Below, one piece after another: positions 47,612 through 56,396 of a DNA stretch of 64,000 bases. Origin of the DNA: JARBUG01 sp035628915 (GTDB lineage Bacteria > Bacillota > Sulfobacillia > Symbiobacteriales > Symbiobacteriaceae). The position numbers and the translations under genes were made by a program. Under the pieces are notes generated by a model, which was not told the origin of the DNA, ran no database searches, and worked only from the letters and a program-made list of their open reading frames with translations. Positions within the stretch are counted from its first letter, which is position 1. The number at the start of each line of letters is the position of its first letter. Location: the NCBI GenBank assembly GCA_035628915.1, contig DASPIW010000012.1, forward strand, positions 1-64,000, in the 5' to 3' direction.

Positions 47612-49048
47612 CTAAACCGGGGCTGCCACCTTGCGCCTGCCGCCCGTCTCCAGCTCATGGAGCAGCTTGTGCGCCGCCTCCAGAATGCCTTCCGACAGCG
47701 TCGGATGGTAGTGCGGCGTCAGGGCCACATCCTCCACCAGGGCGCCCATCTCAATCGCATGGGTGATCTCCCCAATGAGCTCGGAGACTTCGGGGCCCGC
47801 CATCTGGGCGCCCAGCAGCACGCCCGTGGTCCGGTTCGCCACAAGTTTGACCAGACCGTCGGTCTCGCCCATCGTCAGCGCCCGCCCAATCGCGGTGAAC
47901 GGGTGCCGGGAGACGGCCACGTCAATGCCCTGCTCCCGGGCTTGATACTCGGTCAGTCCGACGTACGCGATCTCCGGGTCCGTGAAAATCACAGCCGGGA
48001 TCGTCTTCCAATCCGTATAGCTGGGTTTGCCCGCAATCGCTTCGGCCGCGACCCGCCCCTGGGCGCTCGCTTTATGCGCCAGCATGACCGGGCTGACCAC
48101 GTCGCCAATCGCGTAAATGTGCCTGACGGCCGTCCGCATCTGGTCGTCGACATGAATGAAGCCCATCTCGTCGATGGTCAGACCGGCGTTCTCCAGGTCC
48201 AGCCCCTCCGTGTAAGGCCTGCGGCCGATAGCCACCAGAACCTTGTCGGCTTCGAGCATCGTAACCTTGCCGCCGGCTTCCTCCACCTTGACCTTTCCGT
48301 CCTGCAAACCGCCCGACGCCCGGGCATTCGTCATCACCGTAATGCCCAGCCGGCGCAGCTTTCGCATGAGGACGGCAATAAGGTCGGGGTCCGTGGCAGG
48401 CAGAAGCTGCTCCGCCGCCTCGACAATGGTCACGCTGGAGCCCAGCTTGGCGTAGGCAATACCTAATTCTACGCCGATGTACCCACCGCCCACGACCACA
48501 AACTTGCCCGGAATCTCCCGGAATGCCAGCGCATCGCGGGCGCTGACCACGTTCTGATGGTCAATGGGGAAAAACTTCGGGTTGACCGCCTTCGAGCCGG
48601 TAGCAATGATGCAGCTCTTGAACGTATACACGGCGTTGCCGCCCTCGTTCAGGGCAATTTCGACCGTATGGCCGTCGACAAAGCGCGCCTTGCCCTTGAT
48701 CACTTCGATCTGCCCGGCTTTCATGAGCGCAGCGACGCCCTGGGTCAGGCGCTTGATCACTTTGTTCTGTTTCCATTCCTGAGTCTTGGCAAAGTCGATG
48801 TCTAGCGAGCCGTTCAGCGTCACGCCGCGTTCGCCGGCTTCCTTGACCTTGCTAAGCAGGTCGCCCACGGAAATGAGGGCCTTGGAGGGTATACAGCCGT
48901 GGTTGAGACAAGTTCCACCGAGTTCATCCAGCTCGACCAGCACGACGTCCTTTCCGAACTGGGCGGCGCGTTCCGCCGCCACATAGCCGCCCGGACCGCC
49001 GCCAATGACCAGGACCTCTGTTCCAATTTTGATGGAACCCATGACCAT
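47612..49048 (-). CDS. lpdA: Dihydrolipoyl dehydrogenase (E3)
   Basis: Reoxidises lipoamide and reduces NAD. VIGGGPGGYVAAERAAQFG binds FAD, GGTCLNHGCIPSKAL holds the redox disulfide, VVVGGGYIGVELGIAYAKLGSSVTIVE binds NAD and TPHYHPTLSEGILEAAH has the active-site His. Full length, 478 residues. 3 bases separate it from the E2 gene. GGAGGCGATG precedes the first ATG. Confidence 0.95.
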   Translation of the reverse strand: MVMGSIKIGTEVLVIGGGPGGYVAAERAAQFGKDVVLVELDELGGTCLNHGCIPSKALISVGDLLSKVKEAGERGVTLNGSLDIDFAKTQEWKQNKVIKRLTQGVAALMKAGQIEVIKGKARFVDGHTVEIALNEGGNAVYTFKSCIIATGSKAVNPKFFPIDHQNVVSARDALAFREIPGKFVVVGGGYIGVELGIAYAKLGSSVTIVEAAEQLLPATDPDLIAVLMRKLRRLGITVMTNARASGGLQDGKVKVEEAGGKVTMLEADKVLVAIGRRPYTEGLDLENAGLTIDEMGFIHVDDQMRTAVRHIYAIGDVVSPVMLAHKASAQGRVAAEAIAGKPSYTDWKTIPAVIFTDPEIAYVGLTEYQAREQGIDVAVSRHPFTAIGRALTMGETDGLVKLVANRTTGVLLGAQMAGPEVSELIGEITHAIEMGALVEDVALTPHYHPTLSEGILEAAHKLLHELETGGRRKVAAPV

Positions 49049-49050
49049 GG

Positions 49051-50349
49051 CTACATCGCCTCCATCATCAGCAGGGTCGGGTTGCCGAGCAGTTCTTTGA
49101 CACGGTTAAGGAAGCGGGCGGCGGGAGCGCCGTCGATGAGACGGTGGTCGAAGGAGAGCGCCAGGTACATCATCGGGGCCACGGTAATTTGGCCGTCTTT
49201 CACGACGGGACGCTCCTGGGTCGAGCCCACACCGAGAATGGCGACTTCCGGATGATTGATGACCGGGGTGAAGAAAAGGCCGCCGACCGAGCCCTGGTTG
49301 GAGACGGTGAAGGTACTGCCCTTCAGCTCGTCGGGCTGCAGTTTTCCGGCGCGGCCCCGCTCGATCAGATCCTGCATTTCGGCGGCAATCTGGAACACCG
49401 ACTTCTTGTCGACGTCCCGGACCACCGGCACCAGGAGACCGGCCTCGGTGTCCAGTGCAAATGCGATGTGATACTGCTTGCGGAGCACGATTTCCTGCTT
49501 TTCATCGTCAATCTGAGCATTCGAATAGGGGTGTTCCTTCAAGGTGGTTGTAAGTGCCTTGAAAATGAAAGGCATGAAGGAGAGCCGGATGCCCTTCTTT
49601 TCGGCCAGTTCCCTGGCCCGTGCGCGGAAGGCCGATAACTCGGTCATGTCGACTTCGTCCACCACGCTGACATGGGGCGCCGTGTAGACGGACTTGACCA
49701 TCCGGTCGGCGATGACCTTCCGAATGCCCTTGAGAGGGAGACGTTCGTCGCCGGCCGCCGCCGCTGCTGGCACAGGGGCCGGACGGTCAGGAGCCGGCGG
49801 TGCGGCGGCCCGGCCAGGCACGAGTGCCAAGGTGGGCGCCTGGGCCGAGCTGGCGGCGAAATTCCGCAGATCGGCGGCAGTCACGCGGCCAGCACGCCCG
49901 GTGCCTGGCACCTGGTTGATGTCAATGCCCATTTCGCGGGCCAGCTTGCGAGTGGCAGGCGAAGCCAGGGCCCGGCGCCCTGCCGGTACCGTGACGGGCG
50001 CCGTGGCTGCTGCCGCCGCTACGCCGGCTTCCGCCCGGGGTGTGCAATGGTCAGGCGCCGCCGCAGCGACGGCCAGTTCGGCCGTTTGCTCGCCCGGAAC
50101 GGTCGCTGCCTTTCCATCATCAAATTCGACGACCACGCTGCCCACGTGCAGAATGTCGCCCACTTTGCCGTTCAGCTTCGCCACTTTAGCCGTGGTGGGC
50201 GAGGTAATTTCGACGGCAGCCTTGTCAGTCTGCACTTCCATAATTGGCTGGTCTTCGCGGACGTAGTCGCCCTCTTTGACCAGCCACCGGAGCAGTTCGG
50301 CTTCGTGCAGGCCTTCGCCCACATCGGGGAGTTTGAATGCTTTGGCCAT
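49051..50349 (-). CDS. Dihydrolipoamide acyltransferase (E2)
   Basis: One lipoyl domain (EVQTDKAAVEI with the modified Lys), an E1/E3-binding domain (LASPATRKLAREMGIDINQVPGTGRAGRVTAADL), and the catalytic domain with HRLIDGAPAARFL. Ala/Pro linkers. 432 residues. Could be pyruvate or branched-chain type (the catalytic motif has HRLIDG); gene order E1a-E1b-E2-E3 does not decide. Confidence 0.92.
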   Translation of the reverse strand: MAKAFKLPDVGEGLHEAELLRWLVKEGDYVREDQPIMEVQTDKAAVEITSPTTAKVAKLNGKVGDILHVGSVVVEFDDGKAATVPGEQTAELAVAAAAPDHCTPRAEAGVAAAAATAPVTVPAGRRALASPATRKLAREMGIDINQVPGTGRAGRVTAADLRNFAASSAQAPTLALVPGRAAAPPAPDRPAPVPAAAAAGDERLPLKGIRKVIADRMVKSVYTAPHVSVVDEVDMTELSAFRARARELAEKKGIRLSFMPFIFKALTTTLKEHPYSNAQIDDEKQEIVLRKQYHIAFALDTEAGLLVPVVRDVDKKSVFQIAAEMQDLIERGRAGKLQPDELKGSTFTVSNQGSVGGLFFTPVINHPEVAILGVGSTQERPVVKDGQITVAPMMYLALSFDHRLIDGAPAARFLNRVKELLGNPTLLMMEAM

Positions 50350-50369
50350 GATGGTCCTCCTGTGGCGGG

Positions 50370-51350
50370 TTAGAAACCCCTGACGGTGGTCATTGCGTCA
50401 ACGACCCGGCCAGCGTCTGGGATATAGAGATCTTCGGAAAGCAAGTACGGCATGGGCACATCAAATCCGGTGACCCGCGCGACGGGCGCCTCCAGGTATT
50501 CAAGCGCGTGGTCGTTGATTTGCGCGATCAGTTCGCTGTGGAAGCCGCCGGAGCGTGGCGCTTCCGTCACGATGACGACCCGCCCGGTCTTCCTGACCGA
50601 CCCGATGATGGTGTCCAGATCAAGCGGATTGAGGCTGCGTAAATCGACAACTTCCGCCTGCCAGTTGCGCTCCGCGGCAGCCTTTTCGGCAGCCTCCAGA
50701 GCCGTGTGCACATGGACGCCGTACGTCAGAATCGTCATGTCCTGGCCCTCGCGTACGATCGCAGCCCTGCCGATGGGCACGGTGTAGTATTCCTCCGGGA
50801 CTTCCGCCCTGAACGCCCGATAGAGCCGCTTGGGTTCAAAGAACATCACGGGGTCCGGATCCTCAATGGCCGCCAGCAGGAGGCCCTTTGCGTCGTACGG
50901 GTTTGAGGGTACGACGATCTTCAGGCCGGGGTTGTTGACGTACCAGTTCTCGATCGATTCGGAGTGGTGCTCCAGCGCCTTGATGCCGCCAAAGGCCGGA
51001 ATGCGCAGGACGAGCGGGCAGGTAAACCGCCCGCGGCTGCGATGCCTGATTCGTGCGATGTGGTTGACCAGGTGCTCCTGAGCAGGGGCCAGGAAGCCGT
51101 CGAACTGAATCTCCACCACCGGCTTCAGGCCGTAAACCGCCATGCCGAAGGCGGCGCCCACGAAACCGGATTCGGCCAGTGGCGTGTCGATGGCGCGGTC
51201 GGGACCGAATTCGGTGTGGATGCCGTCGGTCGCCCGAAAGACGCCGCCGTTGACGCCGACATCCTCACCCATGACCAGAACACTGGAGTCCCGGCGCATC
51301 GCGGTCTTCAGTGCATCGTTAATCGCCTGGATCAATGTCATTTTAGCCAT
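50370..51350 (-). CDS. 2-Oxoacid dehydrogenase E1 component, beta subunit
   Basis: MTLIQAINDALKTAMRRDSSVLVMGEDVGVNGGVFRAT, the TPLAESGFVGAAFGMA and the EFDGF/FLAPAQEHLVNHIARIRHRSRG segments are typical of E1-beta. C-terminal swivel domain with VVIVTEAPRSGGFHSELIAQI. ATG with GGGGAGGCG; it overlaps the E1-alpha stop by 8 bases. 326 residues. Confidence 0.93.
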   Translation of the reverse strand: MAKMTLIQAINDALKTAMRRDSSVLVMGEDVGVNGGVFRATDGIHTEFGPDRAIDTPLAESGFVGAAFGMAVYGLKPVVEIQFDGFLAPAQEHLVNHIARIRHRSRGRFTCPLVLRIPAFGGIKALEHHSESIENWYVNNPGLKIVVPSNPYDAKGLLLAAIEDPDPVMFFEPKRLYRAFRAEVPEEYYTVPIGRAAIVREGQDMTILTYGVHVHTALEAAEKAAAERNWQAEVVDLRSLNPLDLDTIIGSVRKTGRVVIVTEAPRSGGFHSELIAQINDHALEYLEAPVARVTGFDVPMPYLLSEDLYIPDAGRVVDAMTTVRGF

Positions 51351-52491
51351 GGGCTTTCGCCTCCCCTTGTCCCCGCCTGCTCAGGTAGGCCTTCAGGTAC
51401 TCCTTCTGGCGCTGCAGTTCCGGCGTCGGCTTCGCGTACACGAAATCGAACAGATCATCGATCTTGGGCTTGTCCATTCCCTCCGCCTCGGTCACCGCTG
51501 CGTTGACCTGATCTCTGGCCCAGTCCCAGAGTGAATCGTCCTCGCTGTCCGACCAGTGGCCCCTGGTTACTAAGTACTTGCGCAAACGCTCGATTGGATC
51601 CTTGACCTGCCACGCTTCGACTTCTTCCTGCGTCCGGTAGCGCTTGGGGTCGTCGGACGTTGTGTGCGGACCAAAGCGGAACGTCAGGGCCTCAATCAGC
51701 GTCGGACCGCCGCCTGACCTTGCCCGTTCGATCGCCTCTTTGAAAACAGTCAATACAGCCAGCACATCCTGCCCGTCCACCCGGACGCCGGGAATGTCAT
51801 ACGCCAGCGCCCGCTGCGCCAGGGTTTTGGTCTTGAACTGCTTGGCGTTCGGTGTCGAAATGGCATACTTGTTGTTCTGCACGAACAGAATCGTGGCGGT
51901 GTTGAACACGGCGGCAAAGTTCATTGCTTCGTGAAAATCGCCGGGTGAGGTGCCGCCATCGCCCACGTATCCCACGGTTACGGTATCCTCACCCTTGATT
52001 TTGGCTGCCCAGGCGGCACCAACCGCGTGGACCAGTTGCGTAGCAATGGGAATGGAGATGGGGAAAGCGTTGACACCTGCCGGCGCATGGCTGCCCCACT
52101 CATCACCCATGTAGTACCGCAGGATGTTCACGCCGGGCACGCCTAACGTCTGCATGGCGCCGTGGTCGCGATACGTCGGGAACATCCAGTCCTGGCCCTT
52201 GCGTAACAGGTATGCAGAGCCGACCTGGCAGGCCTCCTGGCCGCTGTAAGGAGCAAATGTGCCCATACGGCCCTGGCGCTGCAGGTTCAGGCAGCGCTGG
52301 TCAAATACCCGCAGGTAGACCATGGTCCGGTGAACCTCTTTGAGCTGCTCTGGTGTGAAGTCTGGTTCTGGCCCGGTCAGGACGCCGTCAGGGCCCAGAA
52401 CCCGCCGAACCTCGAACAGTTCTTCCATATTCAACGTCGTTTCAGCAAGCTGCACGAGCAGTTCCCCCTTTGTCTTGGGTGCCGGCCACAT
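51343..52491 (-). CDS. 2-Oxoacid dehydrogenase E1 component, alpha subunit
   Basis: TPP-binding motif as GYVGDGGTSPGDFHEAMNFAAVFNTATILFVQNN; RHMGTFAP-type region present as GRMGTFAPYSGQEACQVGSAYLL and YRDHGAMQTLG. Phosphorylation-loop region YRTQEEVEAWQVKDPIERLRKYL. I chose ATG at 52491 with AAAAAGG upstream; ATG at 52521 and GTG at 52425 (AAGGGGG) are alternatives. First gene of the operon. Confidence 0.92.
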   Translation of the reverse strand: MWPAPKTKGELLVQLAETTLNMEELFEVRRVLGPDGVLTGPEPDFTPEQLKEVHRTMVYLRVFDQRCLNLQRQGRMGTFAPYSGQEACQVGSAYLLRKGQDWMFPTYRDHGAMQTLGVPGVNILRYYMGDEWGSHAPAGVNAFPISIPIATQLVHAVGAAWAAKIKGEDTVTVGYVGDGGTSPGDFHEAMNFAAVFNTATILFVQNNKYAISTPNAKQFKTKTLAQRALAYDIPGVRVDGQDVLAVLTVFKEAIERARSGGGPTLIEALTFRFGPHTTSDDPKRYRTQEEVEAWQVKDPIERLRKYLVTRGHWSDSEDDSLWDWARDQVNAAVTEAEGMDKPKIDDLFDFVYAKPTPELQRQKEYLKAYLSRRGQGEAKAHG

Positions 52492-52550
52492 GGTGCCGGC
52501 CTTTTTAAACATAAGTAGCATAGATGTTTAGTTACTTGGTGTTGGTTCCA

Positions 52551-52579
52551 ATTGTAGTCCATCGCCATCTTATGGTCAA
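52551..52579 (-). promoter_or_regulatory. Promoter of the 2-oxoacid dehydrogenase operon
   Basis: TTGACC (52574-52579), 17-base spacer and TACAAT (52551-52556) on the minus strand. Confidence 0.75.
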
Positions 52580-52722
52580 TATGGACTAGCCACTGCATTT
52601 CGCCGGAAAATCGTTGACGAAAGATGGCAGTGCTCATATAATTTTTTCCTTTTCGCCTAATGCTCGATACCGGTGGCCGGAAAATTTCTCGGAAAAACTG
52701 GTTCGACATCGTTCGACCCCAA

Positions 52723-52751
52723 TTGACAAATTCGGCCGTGTGGTTAATAAT
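52723..52751 (+). promoter_or_regulatory. Promoter of the ArsR-type gene
   Basis: TTGACA (52723-52728), 17-base spacer and AATAAT (52746-52751). About 40 bases from the GTG at 52794. The two divergent promoters are separated by about 145 AT-rich bases. Confidence 0.6.
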
Positions 52752-52793
52752 TGCTATATTAGAAGGTTTCTTTATGCACAGGAGGCGTAAACG

Positions 52794-53135
52794 GTGGAGC
52801 AGGATAAGCGGATTTTCGAGTTCCAGGCCCGGCTGTGTCAGGTGCTCGCAAGTCCAAAGCGGTTGGAGATCCTTTACACCTTGAAGGAGACTGAACTAAC
52901 CGCCGGCGATCTGGCAAAGGCTGTTGATGTCACAATGCCCAACCTGTCCCAGCACCTGTCCCTGATGAAGCAGCACGGGCTGGTGGAGTCCCGCAAGGAA
53001 GGCCTCAACATGTACTACCGGCTCTCTTCCGAGCATATTATGGATGTCTGCGACTCCGTCCGCCGTGTGCTGGCCGAACAGCTGGCCCGTCAGTCGGTGT
53101 TGCTCGATCAGGTCACTTTCTCCGATAAGCGGTAG
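52794..53135 (+). CDS. ArsR/SmtB-family winged-helix regulator
   Basis: FQARLCQVLASPKRLEILYTLKETELTAGDLAKAVDVTMPNLSQHLSLMKQHGLVESRKEGLNMYYRL is a complete ArsR winged helix. The metal-binding CxC box of arsenic sensors is absent, and the Cys residues C15 and C87 are too far apart to form it, so the ligand is unknown. GTG with GGAGGCG. Divergent from the dehydrogenase operon, which it may control. Terminator follows. Confidence 0.9.
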   Translation: MEQDKRIFEFQARLCQVLASPKRLEILYTLKETELTAGDLAKAVDVTMPNLSQHLSLMKQHGLVESRKEGLNMYYRLSSEHIMDVCDSVRRVLAEQLARQSVLLDQVTFSDKR

Positions 53136-53142
53136 CATCACC

Positions 53143-53180
53143 AAAGAGACCGGGAGGTCGTCCTCCCGGTCTCTTTCTTT
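53143..53180 (+). terminator. Terminator after the ArsR-type gene
   Basis: Perfect 15-base stem (53143-53157 with 53162-53176) and TCGT loop; the T-rich tail is CTTTGCTTTG. Confidence 0.9.
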
Positions 53181-53295
53181 GCTTTGAGCGGCTCATCCGC
53201 GCAAGTTGACCACAATCGGTGTCCCGGGCGGCGTCACGGGGGCGGAGAAGCACGGCCTGCCACCTCGATGGGCGGAGAGCCGCCGAGCAGAGCAG

Positions 53296-53580
53296 CTACC
53301 CCAGTGTGGTATCCAGAAACATCATCAAAATGAACCCTACCAAAAGCATGTATGTAGCAGCGCGCTCGTTTCCCCGCTGGTGGGTCTCCGGGATGATCTC
53401 ATCGCTAATGACGAAGAGCATGGCGCCGGCGGCGAACCCGAGCATGCCGTCGTGGGCCTTCGGGGGAATCTGCCGGGCAAAAAAGGCAGGAATGGCCCCC
53501 AGGCATGTAGCGAGGCCGGCAAAGCAACTGACCGCCAGTCCCGGTAGGAGCGGAGATGATTGCCAGAGCTCTGCGATGAT
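53296..53580 (-). pseudogene. Broken ZIP-family metal transporter
   Basis: The first 60 residues match the N-terminus of GufA/ZIP transporters (LAVSCFAGLATCLGAIPAFFARQIPPKAHDGMLGFAAGAML). The next residue jumps to the C-terminus (FVISDEIIPETHQRGNERAATYMLLVGFILMMFLDTTLG). The central metal helices are missing: about 150-170 residues were lost between the two FAAGxML repeats. The ideal start site, seven bases after GGAGGGG, is ATC, not ATG, so the start is also lost. Confidence 0.8.
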
Positions 53581-53672
53581 ATGGGTCCCCTCCGCTTCAT
53601 GTATGTTACCTTCACAACCTAGGTTTTTCGTCAGCCATGCAAAGGCACCTGCCTGAATTGTGGGTAAGACGA

Positions 53673-53704
53673 AACGGCCCGGGGATTTCCCCGGGCCGTT
53701 GTGT
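53673..53704 (-). terminator. Terminator after the 18-heme cytochrome gene
   Basis: Perfect 12-base stem AACGGCCCGGGG/CCCCGGGCCGTT; minus-strand tail TTTCGTCTT. Confidence 0.75.
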
Positions 53705-53711
53705 CTGTGAC

Positions 53712-55214
53712 TCAACGGGTGGAATGGCAGTTGGAGCACGAAGGCTGGATTTCTGCATGGCACTTCTTACAGGTCTCCTCACCCTGTGCCTTGGCAGCCG
53801 CCCTGTGGTTGATAAACCAGTACCGATCCAGGTGGAAGAGGTTCTTCTCGCTGGGCTTGCCGTTATGGCAGGCCTGGCAGGAGTTTTGGCCACCCTTCTC
53901 TTCGCTGTGGCAGATCAGGCACGACTCGTTGGCCTTGGCCCCGTGCTGTCCGACCCACCCCGCGGGATGCTTGACGTCACTATGGCACGCTGCGCAGTAG
54001 CTGCTCGATGCATGTTTGCCCGTGGGATTTACCGGGTTCAGAGCCGAATGGCAGACCATGCAGGAGATGCCCGATTTCTGGGCCAATGTGCCATGCTGCG
54101 AGACGAACTTCTCGGTATGCGGCATGTCATAACCGTTGTGGCACTTGACGCAGTAGTTGTTCGCCGCATATTCGGCGCCCGGATTGACCCGGTTGGCGCT
54201 GGAATGGCAGGTGAGGCACACCGGGTTGTCGGACGTGCCCGCCGCAGCGCCGTGCCTGGACATCCAGTCCTTGTCGTGCGGCATGGTGACGCCGGAATGA
54301 CAGCTGGAGCAGAAGTTGGCCGCAGCGTGGTCAGGCTTCGGTGAGATGGGCGTCTGCGGGCTGTGGCAGTTGGCGCAGACGGCGCTTCCCATGGACCGGG
54401 CATCCGCGCCGTGCGACAGCAAGTAGGGCGATGTGTGCGGCATCGCGATCTTGTGGCACTCGGCGCAGGCGTCGTCCGTCTTGTCGGTCTTAAAGAAAGC
54501 GGGGTTCGACATGCGGCTGTGCGTTCCCGCAGTCGCCGCCATATGGCACGCACCGCAGTTCTGCCCCGCAACAGCCGTCTCGCCGTGCTTCGCCAGCCAG
54601 TCCGTCGCGTGATCGGCTGGCTTGCGCTGCTCCAGATTGGTGGTGTGGCAGGCGGTACAACTGGTGGAGCCGGTCGCCTGCAGCACCACGCCCTTCTCTT
54701 CGTGGCAGCCCATGCAGATGTTGTGGAACCGTTCGTTGCCGGGCTTGTCCTCGTTGGCCAGATGGACAAGACCGAAGTGGCAGTCCTGGCAGTTCACACC
54801 CTTGTCGAGGTGGTTCTTGTGATCGACCCGGACGCCCTTCGCCTTCTCGTCCTCCATCTCATGGCACTTGGTACAGCTTGTGTTTGCGATCTTGTGATCC
54901 ATGACCAGATGGGGTGCGATGTTGGCAATGGTCTTATACAGCATGCGAACGCCCTTCACGTGGGCGGCCAACTCACCCAGAGCGCCAGGGTCAGAGTGAC
55001 ACTCAATACACGTTACTTCCGGAGCATGCGGGGATACCTGCCAGGAGTCAAAGTGGGACGACATGGAATGGCAACTGGCGCAGAACTCAGGTGTCGAAGC
55101 ATAGTTCATGCCCCCATAGCCCGCAAGGCCAAGTACTAACAAAATCAGTACCGGTGTCAGCGGGCCGGCGATCCAGAATATGCGCTTCCACCGCGGGCGC
55201 CGTGTCTCAGACAC
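53712..55214 (-). CDS. Membrane-anchored 18-heme cytochrome c, NapC/NirT-like N-terminus
   Basis: One membrane segment (about residues 13-34) and an NapC-like entry STPEFCASCHSMSSHFDSWQVSPHAPEVTCIECHSDPG. I count 18 CxxCH motifs in 500 residues, the rest rich in distal His. GTG at 55214 with AAAGGGGGG; the frame is open upstream. It forms its own unit with a shared regulatory repeat upstream. Likely a quinol oxidase and electron conduit on the outer face of the membrane. Confidence 0.92.
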   Translation of the reverse strand: MSETRRPRWKRIFWIAGPLTPVLILLVLGLAGYGGMNYASTPEFCASCHSMSSHFDSWQVSPHAPEVTCIECHSDPGALGELAAHVKGVRMLYKTIANIAPHLVMDHKIANTSCTKCHEMEDEKAKGVRVDHKNHLDKGVNCQDCHFGLVHLANEDKPGNERFHNICMGCHEEKGVVLQATGSTSCTACHTTNLEQRKPADHATDWLAKHGETAVAGQNCGACHMAATAGTHSRMSNPAFFKTDKTDDACAECHKIAMPHTSPYLLSHGADARSMGSAVCANCHSPQTPISPKPDHAAANFCSSCHSGVTMPHDKDWMSRHGAAAGTSDNPVCLTCHSSANRVNPGAEYAANNYCVKCHNGYDMPHTEKFVSQHGTLAQKSGISCMVCHSALNPVNPTGKHASSSYCAACHSDVKHPAGWVGQHGAKANESCLICHSEEKGGQNSCQACHNGKPSEKNLFHLDRYWFINHRAAAKAQGEETCKKCHAEIQPSCSNCHSTR

Positions 55215-55531
55215 GAGAACCCCCCTTTCCGGCACTCCGGACCGCCGCACGCGAGCGACGACCAAGAGACCGAGTCTCTTTGTTCTTACGAACTTATTAC
55301 AAATTGTAGCAAGCTATGGACATTATCCACACTCTCATTTTGTGGTGTTTCCTTAGGCCTTTATGAGAAGACCCTAAGATAGTCCTCATGATCCTCAGGA
55401 AACATAAAGGATCACTGGAGCACCGCCTGGACTTTCCGCCGTCCGCGCAGATATGGGCTGGCCTTTAGGGTGTCGGACTGCAATAATGTAAGGGAGCCTT
55501 GCATGAAAGACCGCAATCGAGGAGGCCTTCC
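55215..55531. other. Divergent gap with regulatory motif
   Basis: Contains the regulatory motif at 55374-55398 and the upstream regions of the 18-heme gene and lgt; no gene or clear promoter. Confidence 0.5.
55374..55398 (-). promoter_or_regulatory. Shared direct-repeat motif, copy 1
   Basis: On the minus strand CTGAG-GATCA-TGAG-N7-TTAG. 160 bases before the GTG of the 18-heme gene. It aligns base by base with copies at 61519 and 63489. Confidence 0.6.
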
Positions 55532-56341
55532 ATGTTCGCCCTGGCCGTCATTGACCCTGTTGCCTTCAAACTGGGTCCCATCACCGTTCACTGGTACGGC
55601 ATTATCTTTGTGCTTTCCATCATGTCCGCCGTATGGATGACAACGATCTGTGCGCGATTGCGAGCGCTAAACCCTGATTTCGTGTATGACGTGTCGGTCC
55701 CGGTGGTGATGGGCGGCATCCTGGGGGCCCGGCTCTATGAAGTCTTCGTACTGCAGTGGAGCAATCGGGCCTACTACCTGGCAAACCCCCTGAAGATTTT
55801 CGCTACCTGGGAAGGCGGCCTGGCCATCCATGGCGGTGTACTCGGCGCGCTCCTAATCGGGGGCGTTTACGTATGGTACAGGAAGCAGTCGTTCTGGCGG
55901 TGGGCCGATGCAATCGGCCCGGGGTTAATCCTGGCTCAGGGCATCGGGCGGTGGGGGAACTTCTTTAACCAGGAGGCATACGGCTCCCCGGCCCCGCAGT
56001 GGCTGATCAACGCGATGCCGGTCTGGCTGAGGGAAGGCATGACCATCGAGGGCACCGTCATGCACCCGACGTTCCTGTATGAAAGCGTCTGGAACTTCCT
56101 CGTCTTCGGCGTGCTCTATTGGGCGGAGCGCCGCAAGCCGGCCATCGGCGTGGTCTTCAGCCTCTACTTGATCCTCTATAACCTGGGCCGGTATATCATT
56201 GAGTCCATTCGCCAGGACAGCACGTTTGTTTCAGGCGACCTGCGGGTGGCGCAAATCATGGCACTGGCTCAGGTTTTCGCGGGGGTTGGCTTCCTGGTGT
56301 ACCACATTTGGCGCAGGAAGCATGAATCGCAACTGTCGTGA
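55532..56341 (+). CDS. lgt: Prolipoprotein diacylglyceryl transferase
   Basis: Adds diacylglycerol to the lipobox Cys of lipoproteins. HWYGIIFVLSI, GGILGARLYEV, EGGLAIHGGVLGALLIG (with the catalytic His) and GRWGNFFNQEAYG (signature) are present, with seven membrane segments. ATG with GAGGAGG; 269 residues. The only plus-strand gene within the cytochrome region. Confidence 0.95.
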   Translation: MFALAVIDPVAFKLGPITVHWYGIIFVLSIMSAVWMTTICARLRALNPDFVYDVSVPVVMGGILGARLYEVFVLQWSNRAYYLANPLKIFATWEGGLAIHGGVLGALLIGGVYVWYRKQSFWRWADAIGPGLILAQGIGRWGNFFNQEAYGSPAPQWLINAMPVWLREGMTIEGTVMHPTFLYESVWNFLVFGVLYWAERRKPAIGVVFSLYLILYNLGRYIIESIRQDSTFVSGDLRVAQIMALAQVFAGVGFLVYHIWRRKHESQLS

Positions 56342-56353
56342 GGCATGGAAAGG

Positions 56354-56385
56354 AAACAACCGGGAGGCAGACCTCCCGGTTGTTT
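56354..56385. terminator. Bidirectional terminator between lgt and cytochrome gene
   Basis: Perfect 14-base stem (56354-56367 with 56372-56385) between convergent stops at 56341 and 56397. Arms begin AAA and end TTT, so it works both ways. Confidence 0.85.
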
Positions 56386-56396
56386 GCGGTTTCGTA

